NCBI GenBank assembly: GCA_039707465.1
Contig: CM077643.1
Location: 200,099,605-200,163,604 of the forward strand
Source: Rhabdophis nuchalis
Lineage: Eukaryota > Chordata > Lepidosauria > Squamata > Natricidae
Reading direction: 5' to 3'
DNA length: 64,000 nt
Shown: in pieces, positions 34,853 through 45,180 of the stretch
How positions within the stretch are numbered: the stretch's first letter is position 1
Layout of the letters: every line of letters begins with the position of its first letter
The notes under the pieces: model-generated
The model's input: only the letters and a program-made list of their open reading frames with translations
Told to the model about the DNA's origin: nothing
Databases searched by the model: none
Made by a program: the position numbers and the translations under genes

Positions 34853-35479
34853 ACAAATGTTAATATTAGTAAAATTCTCCACAAAAATCAAATGCTGTCC
34901 AGCATCATTTAAGCTCACTTTTAGTACTGGCATATAGCTGGGACTATAACAGAATGGAGGCAAAAATGCAGTACATTCATTTATTAATTTAGCTTCTATG
35001 ATGACTTGCAAATGCTTAAAACATCTCGAAGAAAAAAAAAGGTTTTAAAAGCATATATTATGTTTAAAAATGAAAAGCATACATCTTTACAGACTTTTAA
35101 ACATATCCAATGAAGGAACAGGCCCTTTCATACATGCCAGAAAAACAGTCTGCTGACAATGGGACATTTTCAAAAAAAGCCTCTTCTGCAAATCTGTTCA
35201 TAAATTGTCAGCCAGTCCCTTAGATGGCATATCTAAGCTGTTTAGTCTCTATTGTTCAATGTCAACAATTTAAATTGTGCATTGTAAGCAATTGGTAGCC
35301 AGTTTAGATCTTTCAATAAATAAAAACATTATATGAGCTCTGTATTTCCCCTGTCTGTCAGCATAGCTACCACAATTTGTATTAGTTGCAATTCTAAAAG
35401 GCCTAAAGAGTTGTTGCAACATCTAAAACATTTAATGTTTGTTGCAATAATTAAAAGCTGTATCCAAAGTATGTAACAA
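34853..35479. other. Unrecognised AT-rich DNA
   Basis: No feature seen. Confidence 0.4.
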
Positions 35480-35645
35480 AAAGAGCGTTGGTACTTACCT
35501 GATACGCCTCTTCTAATAAGGGGGGAGATAGCATCCATGTATGGGTTAAACCTATCCACACTCTGATTGACTGAGTCATAATATTAAATAATTAATTAAT
35601 TAGGCATGGTATATAACGCCCTACGGAGTAGCCACACCCAGTTTT
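35480..35645 (+). repeat. DIRS inverted terminal repeat, left (3' side of the element)
   Basis: From about 35521 it is nearly identical, in reverse complement, to 41972-42100, including ggagatagcatccatgtatg, cctatccacactctgattg and ggcatggtatataacgccct. The outer 40 bp (aaagagcgttggtacttacc, tgatacgcctcttctaataa) is unique to this end and pairs with the internal complementary region. Confidence 0.9.
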
Positions 35646-35781
35646 CGACGAAGAAAAGAATACAGACTCACCGATACGAACCAACTCCTTTAGCAAGAAA
35701 AATCCAACAGTAACACTACCAAGAACAATAAGAGCCAGACACCAAACACAGGCAGGGCTGAACGAGAAAGGGATGGGCCGG

Positions 35782-35868
35782 ATGCTATCTCCCCCCTTAT
35801 TAGAAGAGGCGTATCAGGTAAGTACCAACGCTCTTTCTCAATAAGGGTGGAGATAGCATCCATGTATT
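35782..35868 (+). repeat. DIRS internal complementary region
   Basis: The first part, gatgctatctccccccttat through ccaacgctctt (35782-35836), is the exact reverse complement of the outer left end 35480-35533. The second part, ctcaataagggtggagatag through catgta (35837-35868), is complementary to the outer right end. In DIRS-1 such a region bridges the two ends in forming the circular intermediate; that role here is inferred. Confidence 0.9.
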
Positions 35869-35899
35869 GGACATACCAAAGCCCTGAAAAGGACCCACG

Positions 35900-36118
35900 G
35901 GAGGGTCGAGATCAGACCTGCCCCAATGAATGAGGACGGACAGACTGCAGAACCCAGCGGCCAAAGTCGGCCTCAGCCGAGGCAAACGTGTCCCGTTTAT
36001 AATGCCGCACGAAAGGGGATGGAGAAAACCACGCTGCAGCCCTGCAAATTTCTCCCAGAGAACCATGCGTCGCCCAGGCCAAAGTCGCCGTTGCACTGCG
36101 TGCAGAATGTGCTGACTT

Positions 36119-36178
<60 letters not shown>

Positions 36179-36960
36179 AATTTATATCCCACCCTTCTCC
36201 ACAGAGGACCCAGGGCGACGCCTCAAGGAACTGCCTCGTCACAAGCTGCATAGGCCTTCTCAATGCATTGATGAACCCATCATCAATGCACTGAGACAGA
36301 TACCTTCTTACCCAGGGAACCTGGCAGAAAGGAGACAAAAAGAGACTCCGACCTGCAAATAACAGCCATACAATCAATGTACACATGCAAGGCATGCCTG
36401 ACATCCAGCAAGGGCCACCGATCCTCTGAGATCTGCGCAGACTCTGCAGGAAAGCTGGGGAGGACCACCTCCTGAGCCCGATGGAACCAAGACCCCATCT
36501 TCGGGACAAAGGAGGGATCCAGACATAGGACAACCCTGTCCGCATAAAACTTGCACAAATCCAAAAAAATCTCATTCCACAGTGTCGAGAGAGGACATCT
36601 GTCAAAGCATCCAATACCTTATGTAAAGGAGTACCAAAGCACCCTTGAGAAATCTCTTGACCCTAGGACGTTGAGTCAAAGTTTGTGACCTACCGCACAA
36701 AGGTACAGAAGAAACTACTGAAACCTCTCTCAATGGTATTAGGAGTCAACCCTTTGCCCAGGCCCACTTGAAGAAATTCCGGGACCTGTGGGATAGTGGC
36801 TTGTACTGGGTCAAAGTGGTTCGTCAAACACCACTTACAAAAAGCGCCCCTCGCACTGTATATGAGCCGCATGGAAGGTGGACGGGAAGCCTGAATAATC
36901 TGAATGACCCTGAAGGAAAAGTTGTCTCGTCTCAGGACGCTCCGCTCAAGCACTAGGCGT
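35900..36960 (-). pseudogene. DIRS tyrosine recombinase, interrupted
   Basis: Minus-strand pieces in order: QIIQASRPPSMRLIYSARG, AFCKWCLTNHFDPVQATIPQ and VPEFLQVGLGKGLTPNTIER (N-terminal SAM-like part). These are followed by DRVVLCLDPSFVPKMGSWFH, RAQEVVLPSFPAESAQ and SESLFVSFLPGS (catalytic-domain core). The last part has an EICRAAAWFSPSPFVRHY-like stretch (about 36060-35990), near where the conserved tyrosine is expected. An L2 tail splits the C-terminal region at 36116-36221, and several frameshifts are present. Confidence 0.75.
36116..36221 (-). mobile_element. L2 LINE 3' end inserted in the DIRS recombinase
   Basis: (ATTT)n tract of about 60 bp plus aaatttatatcccacccttc and tccacagaggacccagggcg. 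It interrupts recombinase-coding text on both sides. Confidence 0.85.
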
Positions 36961-37099
36961 CAACTAGAGCCATTGAGGCTCCAGATGCTCCAGCGACCCC
37001 TGGCTGAAGGAAATAATCTCTTGGGGAATCCTCCAGAGCCTGTCCACTGATAGAGATCAAAGGTCAGCAAACCACGGCTGCTGAGGCCAATGTGGGGCA

Positions 37100-38700
37100 A
37101 TCATCACCACCTCCGCCCCCTCCCGCAAGATCTTTTGAATGACTCTGGGAATCAGGGGCAAAGGCGGGAAGGCATAAAGGAGCCCCAGAGGCCATTGGCA
37201 GTGGAGAGCATCCATCCCCTCTGCATTCTGCGAAGGAACTGGGAATAAAATCTCGGGAGCTGAGTATTGAGGGGAGTTTCAAACAGGTAGACCTCTGGGT
37301 GGCCAAAAGGTTCCACAATTGCCTGAAAGATAGCCAGCTGCAGTTGCAATCCTGAATTGTCCACCTCAATCCGACTGAGCTGGTCAGCCCTGACATTGTC
37401 CACCCCCGCTATATGTTCTGTGGTTATTGAGAGCAAATTCCTCTTGGCCCAACGACCCAAGCTCCTGGCCCCCAGCATGAGGGACCTTGACCTGGTCCTC
37501 CCCTGCCTGTAATATGAGCCTTGGTGGCCATGTTGTCTGTGAGGACCAGAATATGTCTGCCCTTGACCGAAACACGAAATGGTTTGAGAGCCAGGTGGAC
37601 CGCCGAGTTCCAACCAGTTTGTGTTGTGAGCTAGTTCCGCTTGGCTCCATTGTCCCTGTGCCATCTGCATATAAGGGAGACTAGTATAGATCTATTTCAA
37701 GCTATTTAGCTCTCATCAGCTAGTCATACCCCTAGTGGGATTCTAACCAGGGCCGTATTACATGTTAGGCAGATGGTTTAGGCACTAAGCCACCAGGTTC
37801 TCCTTTGAAGTTGGACCCCCCCCCCTCCGAGTAGGTTGGTGTCTGAAGTGACTGTGACTCGGTCTGGGATCCTGAAGAATTCCCCCTTGGGTAGGGTAGA
37901 TGATGTCCACCAATCAAAGACTTCCGCTGGCAAAAGAACCTGGATCTGGGAGCAGCTCATGAGCCTTTGCTGAAATGGCGAAAGAAACCATTGAAGGTCT
38001 CTATTGGTAAGGCGCACCCAGAGAACAATGCCAATGGCAGACACCATAGTGCCTAACAATTTGGACAAAGTAGCTAAGGATACACTACGTTCCTTGAGAA
38101 CCTGGAAAACAAACTCTCTCAAACTAGTTTGAATCAGCCTAGTGGTAGGCCATAGATAGCTTTTGGCCAGATTGATCGAAACCACCTGGCCTCGCAGGGT
38201 CAACCTGGTAATGTCTAAGTCCCTTGGGGCACCACTTACAGAAGAGGACTGTAGCAACAGGTCGTCAGGTCGTCTAGGATTTGCACATGTACCTGTCTCA
38301 GGAACGCTGCCAATGCCACCATCACCTACCTGAAGACTTGAGGGGCAGATGACAACCCGATGGGTAAGGCTCGGTACTGGAAGTGGTGCCCAAGGTAACA
38401 AAACCTGAGAAACTGTCAGTATTCAGGGGCTATAGGTATGTGCAGGTAGGCCTCAGTAAGGTTGATGGATGTGAGGACATCTCCCTGCCTAATACCCTCT
38501 AATATTGAGTGCAGTGAACGCATCTTAAACCTGCGATAACGCACATAGCGGTCAAACTATTTAAAATCAAAAATAGTTCTCCAGCCGCCCCAAGCCTTTG
38601 GGATCCCAGAGAGAATGGAATAATAACCCTGATCCTGTTAAACTGGAGGCACCAGTTGGATAGCCCTAATGTCCTATAGGTGTTGAATGGCTTCCTGCAT
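37100..38700 (-). pseudogene. DIRS reverse transcriptase and RNase H, interrupted
   Basis: Starting near 38690: GIPKAWGGWRTIFDFK, YRRFKMRSLHSILEGIRQGD, VLTSINLTEAYLHIPIAPEY and HHFQYRALPIGLSSAPQVF are RT motifs with several stops. The catalytic box is damaged (an ILDDL/PDDLLL region at about 38270, where gacgacct is repeated). INLAKSYLWPTTRLIQ and TLSKLLGTMVSAIGIVLWVR follow. RNase H starts with VTVTSDTNLLGGGG, where TDAS is usual, and resumes after a SINE insertion with WSQAELAHNTNWLEL and NRQGRTRSRSLMLGARSLG-like text. The next part is TEHIAGVDNVRADQLSRIEV and a FGHPEVYLFETPLNTQLPRF tail. Confidence 0.82.
37671..37803 (-). mobile_element. tRNA-derived SINE inserted in DIRS RNase H
   Basis: The reverse complement has a tRNA-like head: acctggtggcttagtgccta (A box) and ctggttagaatcccac (B box). 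A body with tgactagctgatgagagct and an agatctatactagtctccc end follows. RNase H-coding text lies on both sides. It is a different SINE family from the Sauria-type copies. Confidence 0.7.
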
Positions 38701-39439
38701 AAGTCGCCTCAGAGTCGGGTTATCTGAGACCTGATGGTTGATTGTACCCACGCATCGGAGGTAGAGGAGTCCCAACAATCTGCGAAATATGCCAAGCATC
38801 CCCCGATGAGGGGAGAGCTGGGCCCAGAATTAATTCTTGCGGAAGAAGAGTGCCGCCTCCTTCGCCCCTGTGAAAGGGCTGTTTCTGCTGTCTACCCCTC
38901 TGCTGCCTATCCAGTTGATATCTCTGGCTGGGGGCATAGCCTCCCTGGTACAACCTGACTGACTGAAATCAATCAGATCTGTAGTCCTGACCCCAGAATA
39001 AAGGACCGTAGTCCTGACCACAGAAATTGGAGCAACGGGGCTAGGGCACCGCCCAGAAATTGCCCTTCCTAGGAGCTGTGAGAAGCACCTTCCATTTGCC
39101 CTGATTCTCAATTAAGAAAAGGTCAATAGAAGGACCCTCCAGCAAAGGGGGATGACGCCAGGCGTCATATGTGGCGCGCATCAGCTTGCCACATCTGCAG
39201 CCTATGGATGAAGCAACTGCCCTGAAGGCAAACCTGGCTGCGGCTAAAGTGATGCCCGAAGAAAATTGGATGGCTGCCACCAGTTTGTTGATGTCCTGAT
39301 GTGACCTGAAATCTGCTATTGGCGTTTGCTGCTGAAGATCCTGCAATCAAAGCAAAGAAGACTGGTTAACAAAGGAGGCAGTGGTAGCTGCTCTCACTGC
39401 CCAGGCAGCAGCCTGATGACCCCTTTGTAAGGTGAGGTC

Positions 39440-39512
39440 AGCCCTTTTTGTCAATTTCATTGTAATTTTAGTAAAAAGACAATAAAGATTATTACTATTA
39501 TTATTATCATCA
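39440..39512 (-). mobile_element. Short LINE-tail insertion in DIRS Gag
   Basis: gtcaatttcattgtaatttt, agtaaaaagacaataaagat and an ATT/ATC repeat interrupt Gag text that continues on both sides. It resembles a severely truncated LINE 3' end with its A/T repeat; the orientation is uncertain. Confidence 0.5.
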
Positions 39513-40109
39513 TCCTCTGGCTTCAGAGGGTCCTCTGGTTCTCTGGCCATGTTTGCAGATGCATGCAGGGCCGTGACAGGTGCATCAATAGTGGGTTGCA
39601 ACAGCACCTGAACCATGTCCTTGTCCACATTAATGAACGTTTTGCCAGTGGAAGTGGGCATAGAGTCAGATGCTGGAGATGCCCACTGGCGCTTGACCAG
39701 GTCAAGAAAGGACTTGGGGGTGGGAACGTGTTAGCCTCAATAGCCTTTTCCTCAAATATAGTCTCGGCAAAAAAGGTCTGCGGTTGCACCAGGGGTTCCG
39801 ATGGCTTTTTGCCAAATTTGGCCGATGCCTTAGCTTGAAAGAGCAGACACTTAAACAATGAGGCTGAAACAAACTGAGAAGGAAGGCTTAGAAGGGCGTA
39901 TGCCCTCATCCCCTGAAAGTTTCTCCTCTCTGATTTCGCCCTCTTCAGATTCACTATTGTCATGGGAAGAAACAGGGGAGACTCCTGACCATCTATCCCC
40001 AGAGGTTGCAGATGGAGGAGCAACCTGTGGCTGAATCTGAGGCTGTTGAAAAGCAGCAATGCTGCACTGCTGGAAAGCCCTGAACATTAGGACCTGAAAT
40101 TGCCCCTCC

Positions 40110-40868
40110 CCCCAAGTTTTTATTTTATTTATTTTATTAAATTTATACCCCGCCCTTCTCCTTGCTAGGACCCAGGGCGGCGCACAGGCATCATTTAAAA
40201 ACACAAAATACAATACATATGAATTAAAATGTATTAAATTAGTAAACCCGTGCTAAAACCAATGTTAAAACCCTTACCAAATTATAAATTTTCTTAAAAA
40301 GTCAGAAACGGGGGGCTATCCTAGGCCGGCTTGTTGGAATAAATACATCTTAAGACGTTGGCGGAAGAGGCGGAGGTCCAAGATAGTGCGGAGGTCGGGG
40401 GGTAGGTCGTTCCAGAGGGTCGGGCCCGCCACAGAGAAGGCCCTTCCCCTGGGTGTCGCCAACCGGCATTGCCCCGCCGACGGCACCCGAAGAAGACCCT
40501 CTCTGTGGGAGCGGAGCGGACGAAGGGATGTATGGGCAGGAGGCGGTCTTGTATATAGCTAGGCCCCGAGCCATGGAGCGATTTGAAGATGGTCGTCAGC
40601 ACCTTGAAGCGCACTCGAAAGGCCACAGGCAGCCAGTGCAGCTCAAGCAGGAGAGGTGTTACGTGGGTTTGCCTTGTGGCACCCATAATCACCCGCGCGG
40701 CCGCATTCTGTACTAACTGTAGCTTTCGAGTGCACCTCAAGGGAAGCCCCATGTAGAGAGCATTACAGTAGTCCAGCCGGGATGTCACAAGCGCTTGAGT
40801 GACTGTGCGAAGGGCTCCCCGGTCCAGTAAGGGGCGCAACTGGCATATCAGGTGTACCTGATAGAAGT
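40110..40868 (-). mobile_element. L2 LINE, 5'-truncated, inserted in DIRS Gag
   Basis: The 3' tail reads ttataccccgcccttctcct and aggacccagggcggcgcaca. The minus-strand frame gives [57 protein letters not shown] and [20 protein letters not shown]. It is open for about 150 codons and in frame with chance upstream DIRS sequence. Close to the L2 at 16625. Confidence 0.88.
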
Positions 40869-41971
40869 GGGGTAATTGAGCAGCACCAACCCCTGCGGAT
40901 GTAGAGGGAACAGGGTGAGGTGAAGCCCCCATGGGGCAGTGCGTGGGGGCGACTGCCAATCTTGGCTAGAACCCCAGAGGCCTGAGGAGTCAATGGGGAT
41001 CCTCACATGGAGGGAGGGATCCTCCTCTGCAGCCCTCCCAGGCGAAGAGAGTGCAGACTGCCTCTCCTTAGTGCTCAGGACAAGAGAAGACTTCTGGCTG
41101 CTGGTACTTTTATAAATGCTTTCTAGTGCCTCATGCCTCTGCTTCTCATACTTAAAAGCAAGCTTAGGGGATTTTGAACCCCAATTTGGCCCCTTTTGAG
41201 GCTTGTGGTTCCACATGCTCTTTCTTCCCCTTTGCCTTGTGGCCATGGGGGCAATTACCACTGCAGGAGCCTCTGTTCCTTCCGTGGGGCCACTGGTCGT
41301 AGTCGCAAGGACCTGACTCCAATCATTGTCCTCTGAAGCTGAGGTGGCAGGCATTTTGGTTCTTGATTCAGGCAGGCTTCAAAATGGCCGTTCATGCCAA
41401 AGGCCACTGACAGAGGCTTGAATATAAAGTGAAAGAGCGGCCTTGCTGCAAAGAGCTGCCGCACGCCTGTCCCCTTCTCCAAACCAGCCTTCAGAAGCTG
41501 ACTGGACTCTGTTATTTTCCAAAAGGCGTAATAAAGAGGCACAATTTATTTAGGCCCAGTGGAACAGCCCTCACAGTTGACAGAGGCCTGTCAGTTGTGG
41601 GAAAGCCTGCACGCCACTCCTGAGGGGTAAGTAGAGCAGAATCAATTAATATTTTTCGCCCGAACAAGGCCTAACAGCCGAGGCTGTTGGTGCGGTCCGC
41701 CTCCTGAGCACCAGAAATCTTCCCTCCCCCACACCTGGCTTGACAGCAGCAGCTTTGGAAGACAGAAGACGTGGCACGGGCAATAGAAGGACTCAAGCAG
41801 GAGGCTAGAGGGGTGGCTGACAACCGAAGGCCTGGGCCCGTGGCTGCCAATGCTGCTGAGGTGTGGGGGGCCCTGTCTACTCACAATGCCACCAATCCTG
41901 ACAGAAATAAGCACAGAAGGCCGAACACCAAGAGTTGGAACACCAAACAGTCCCAGAGCTGGACTGAGTCG

Positions 41972-42106
41972 GAAACTGGGTGTGGCTACTCCGTAGGGAG
42001 TTATATACCATGCCTAATTAATTAATTATTTAATATTATGACTCAGTCCAATCAGAGTGTGGATAGGTTTAACCCATACATGGATGCTATCTCCACCCTT
42101 ATTGAG
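41972..42106 (-). repeat. DIRS inverted terminal repeat, right (5' side of the element)
   Basis: ggaaactgggtgtggctact through ggatgctatctccaccctta, ending ttgagaa. Inverted copy of 35521-35640. Its outermost end is complementary to the second half of the internal complementary region. Confidence 0.9.
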
Positions 42107-42980
42107 AATCTACCAATTCAGGAATCATTGCCATTGATGCACTAGCCTTACTCATGTAATTGTTCTTTGTGAAAACTTGGAAGTTTAACTGTAAATAAAA
42201 ATTGAGGAACACTCCAAGGCTACACATCTGTTATTTCACCTCGAGTGCAACTGTATCCAAAATAAATGGAACTCAACCTTTAAATCTAAATTCCTGTTTA
42301 CTAAAAGTACCATAATCTTGTCTGGGTTGAATTTGTTCTCCACCAAATATAAATACTATTCAAGAATACACCTTGTGTTATTTGGAAGCAGTAGCTGTTA
42401 TGTTAATAACATCTACTTCTCCCAACTAACATGAGGGAAGCAATGTGTTAACACAAGGTAAGCAATATTATTCAAGGATACACACTGTGTCAGGTTCCAA
42501 ATAATGCATCCTTCACAAATTGAACTCTGATACATTCCGTTTTCTCAAAGTACTAATTTATTTGGATATACCATGTTGGCACTAACTGGTGAAAATCCAG
42601 TACTAAAGTTCCTGGGCTTTTCACTCCAATATAAGTTTCAGTTTCTTAAGTTTCCAAAACAACTGTCACATTTTCCAACCAAGATGGGAGCTGATTGCTA
42701 GGCAACATCTCTCCTTCTCTTTCTCCTTCTCCTTCTTCCCCTCTTCCTCCTCCTCCAGTCAGCCAGACTTGGAATGTGGTTGGCTCATCAGTTAGGAATG
42801 ATGAAGGGTGTGTGGAGGAAGGCTCCACACACCCTTCAGCTCCAAACTGTGTCAAACTGAATTCATGTCAGAGTGCTCATGAATGCAAATAATCCCACAC
42901 CCCAATCAAATTCAGGCTTGATACATTACTTGATGATAGCACTTGCTCTAAATTTTCTTTCCCAGTGGTTTTATGTAAGT
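42107..42980. other. Unrecognised DNA with a pyrimidine-rich tract and a hairpin
   Basis: Pyrimidine-rich at 42711-42758. A 16-bp perfect inverted repeat with a 5-nt loop (42802-42838, atgaagggtgtgtggag / ctccacacacccttca) follows. Otherwise nothing recognised. Confidence 0.5.
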
Positions 42981-43076
42981 ACTAGCTATACCTGGCCATG
43001 TGTTGCTGTGGCCCAGTCTGGTTAAATGGCCCACCAATCTGTGTGTATATCTACACCTGCACACATACACACAACC

Positions 43077-43765
43077 ACTGTATAACCCCCAACCTACCTA
43101 CCTACTGTATTTCTCCCTCTCTATCTATCCCTCTACCTACCTACCTACCGTATTTCTCCCTCTCTATCTATCCCTCTATCTACCTACCTACCTACTGTAT
43201 TGCTCCCTCTCTTTCTATCCCTCTACCTACTTACCTACCTATTGTATTTCTCCCTCTCTATCTATCCCTGTACCTGCCTACCTACTACCTACTTTATTTC
43301 TTACTCTCTATCTATCCCTCTATTTACCTACCGACCTACTGTATTTCTCCATCTACCCCTCTACCTACCTACCTACCTACTGTATTTCTCCCTCTCTATC
43401 TATCCCTGTACCTACCTACCTACCTACATTATTTATCCCCTCTCTATCCCTCTACCTACCTACCTACCGCATTTCTCCCTCTCTCTATCCCTCTACCTAC
43501 CTACCTACCTACCTACCTACCTACCTACTGTATTTCCCCCTCTCTCTGTATCCACCTACCTACCTACCTACCTACCTACCTACCTACCTACCTACTGTAT
43601 TATTCCCTCTCTCCCTCTTCCTACCTACCTATCTATTGTATTTCTCTCTATATACCTGTACCTATCTACCTACCTGCTGTATTCATCCCTCTCGTTTATC
43701 CCTCTACTTACCTAACTACCTACTGTATTTCTTCCTCTCTCTCTATTCCTCTACCTAACTACATA
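43077..43765. repeat. CTAC-rich minisatellite, about 45-bp period
   Basis: About 14-15 imperfect units of the form ctacctacctactgtatttc + tccctctctatctatccct. The variable part is the number of CTAC tetramers per unit (2 to 9), giving unit lengths from about 40 to 75 bp. Confidence 0.88.
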
Positions 43766-43859
43766 TCCCTCCCCTCCCCAGACTGCACCTCCCCCCCAGT
43801 CAACCTCCTCCAGGCCCCCCTCCCTCCCTTGTGCCTAACGCAGTGGTGGGCAAAGTCAT

Positions 43860-44155
43860 TAGTCTCTTTGTCTCTCTCTCCCTCTCTGTCTTTCTCTGTC
43901 ACTCTATGTCTATCTATCTCTATCTCTCTCCTTCCTCCCCCATCTCTGTCACTCTGTTTGTGTATGTTTGCCTGTCTATCTTTCTCTCACTCATTCTCTC
44001 TGTGTGTCTGTCTCTCTCCCCTCCCTTTCTCTCTGTCACTGTGTGTGTACCTGTCGATCTCTCTCATTCATTATCTCTCTGTTTGTCTCTCCCTCCCCCT
44101 CTGTCTCTGTCTCTCTGTGTATGTTAGTCTCTCCCTCCCTCTCTCCCTTCCCCCC
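43860..44155. repeat. (TCTC/CTGT)n low-complexity tract
   Basis: Pyrimidine-rich, with repeated tctctctgtctctc-like text; all translations are Ser/Leu-rich noise. Confidence 0.85.
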
Positions 44156-44199
44156 CCCAAGCAGCAGAAAGCCTGGCATGTCGGCTGGGGAGGCTAGGG

Positions 44200-44635
44200 C
44201 TGCCTCCTCCCGCAGCGAGCGTGTGGGCGTGCGTGTGGGGCAGCACCCGAGGCTGCGGCTACCCACGCACCACCGAGGCCATCCGGCTGTGTGTGGGTAG
44301 CCCTGGAAAGTGGCGGGCAGCCCTGGAAAGTGCGCCTCGGTGGCCTCTGCAGGCAGCTGCTGCTGCTGCTCCCAAGCCCTGTGACACACAGTTCTCGCTG
44401 TCCGAGGTCGCCCAGCAGGCGCATCGGGCAGGACAGCCGGACACATCTCCACCAGCTCCCTCCAACGGCTCTGGAAAGTGTGCCTCGGTGGCCTTCGGAG
44501 GGAGCTGGTGGAGACGTGCCCGGCTGTCCTGCCCAATGCACCGGCCGGACGGCCTCGGTGGTACTTAGGTAGCCACAGCCTCGGGTGCTGGCCCCGCAGG
44601 CACGCCCGCATGCTCGCTGTGGGAGGAGGCAGATG
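44200..44635. repeat. Nested inverted repeats, GC-rich
   Basis: Outer arms about 90 bp (44200-44290 and 44545-44635, containing cagcacccgaggctg and its complement, and accaccgaggcc / ggcctcggtgg). Inner arms about 45 bp (near 44418-44462 and 44498-44542, containing gggcaggacagccgg / ccggctgtcctgccc). Between them a direct repeat ctggaaagtgcgcctcggtg / ctggaaagtgtgcctcggtg. The region can fold into a double stem. Confidence 0.85.
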
Positions 44636-44689
44636 GCACACTTTCCAGAGCTGCCTGCCACACGGGGCTGGGATGCTTCTGATCCTGTG

Positions 44690-44690
44690 G

Positions 44691-44730
<40 letters not shown>
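44690..44730. repeat. (GT)n microsatellite
   Basis: About 18 GT units after gggc. Confidence 0.95.
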
Positions 44731-44737
<7 letters not shown>

Positions 44738-45164
44738 CAGCTGCAGGCAGACAGGGAGGCGCATGCATCATGTGTTGCTTTCCACGTTGCCCCTGGCAAC
44801 GTTCCTTCGCAAGGCTGTTTTTTGCCGTTACGTGTCCGTGATATATCAGGAGGAGCTAAAGGAAGGTAAAAACATTTTCAGTGGGTACATTTTACATGTG
44901 TATACCTTGCACATGATACACGTGTGCTAGGCACAAAATGAGTAGGTATTCTATTATCAGAAGTCCTTGGCAACATTGTGTCAAAATTTGAGGCAGATCG
45001 GTGCAGTAATTTTTGAGATTAGCGGCTTCATACAAACTATTTTACATTTTTATTTTTATAGATTGAACTGATTAGGAGACAAATAGAACCCTCCGACACA
45101 TCAAGACCAGTGTTGTCCTGACTTCCTGTTCCGGCTTCTGGCGGCGACGGATGGACCTTGGTGT

Positions 45165-45180
45165 TCGTCCGCCATTTTGT
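45165..45180 (-). promoter_or_regulatory. YY1-like motif in the half-LINE 5' end
   Basis: tccgccattttgt is, on the minus strand, acaaaatggcgga, matching the AAnATGGCGGC YY1 core. L1 promoters in mammals carry a YY1 site close to the 5' end in the same orientation. The site begins 46-50 bp into this element. A weaker cgccatctt copy lies at about 45948-45957. Confidence 0.5.

Larger units (their letters stand above)
38700..41360 (-). pseudogene. DIRS Gag-like region, interrupted
   Basis: Minus-strand frames in order. From 41354: MPATSASEDNDWSQVLATTT, ATRQRGRKSMWNHKPQKGP (basic). After the L2 insertion: VSSHDNSESEEGEIREEKLS (acidic), FGKKPSEPLVQPQTFFAETI, DKDMVQVLLQPTIDAPV. After a LINE-tail insertion: DINKLVAAIQFSSGITLAAA, LLEGPSIDLFLIENQGKWK and REAMPPARDINWIGSRGVD. 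This composition and order fit the DIRS ORF1 region. Stops and shifts are present. Confidence 0.7.
35480..42106 (-). mobile_element. DIRS-type tyrosine-recombinase retrotransposon, structurally complete, degenerate
   Basis: Inverted terminal repeats (35480-35645 and 41972-42106), an internal complementary region (35782-35868) and, on the minus strand in order, Gag-like, RT/RNase H and tyrosine recombinase regions. This is the layout of DIRS-1-like elements, which integrate by recombinase and make no target duplication; none is seen. Four later insertions lie inside (36116, 37671, 39440, 40110). Subtracting them leaves about 5.5 kb, a usual DIRS length. The reading frames carry stops, so this copy is inactive. 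Confidence 0.85.
42981..45064 (+). mobile_element. Composite CR1/L3-type or unclassified repeat carrying a CTAC minisatellite and inverted-repeat core
   Basis: Begins gtactagctatacctggcca and tgtgttgctgtggcccagtc; compare the related opening at 2656. Ends caaaatttgaggcagatcgg, tgcagtaatttttgagatta, catacaaac and tttttatttttatagat, a closing block I recall from non-LTR-type repeats. In between lie a CTAC-rich minisatellite (43077-43765), a CTGT/TCTC-rich tract (43860-44155), a GC-rich inverted-repeat core (44190-44640) and a (GT)n tract. No transposition gene is seen. A 399-codon plus-strand frame across 42998-44197 is repeat translation, not a gene. Confidence 0.5.

Noticed and set aside
42998..44197. 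399-codon frame with LPTYLPTY repeats
   Set aside because: Direct translation of the CTAC and TCTC simple repeats, open in several frames at once.
44036..44799. Long open frames on both strands of the GC-rich core
   Set aside because: The two strands encode similar peptides because the DNA is an inverted repeat; GC-richness keeps frames open.
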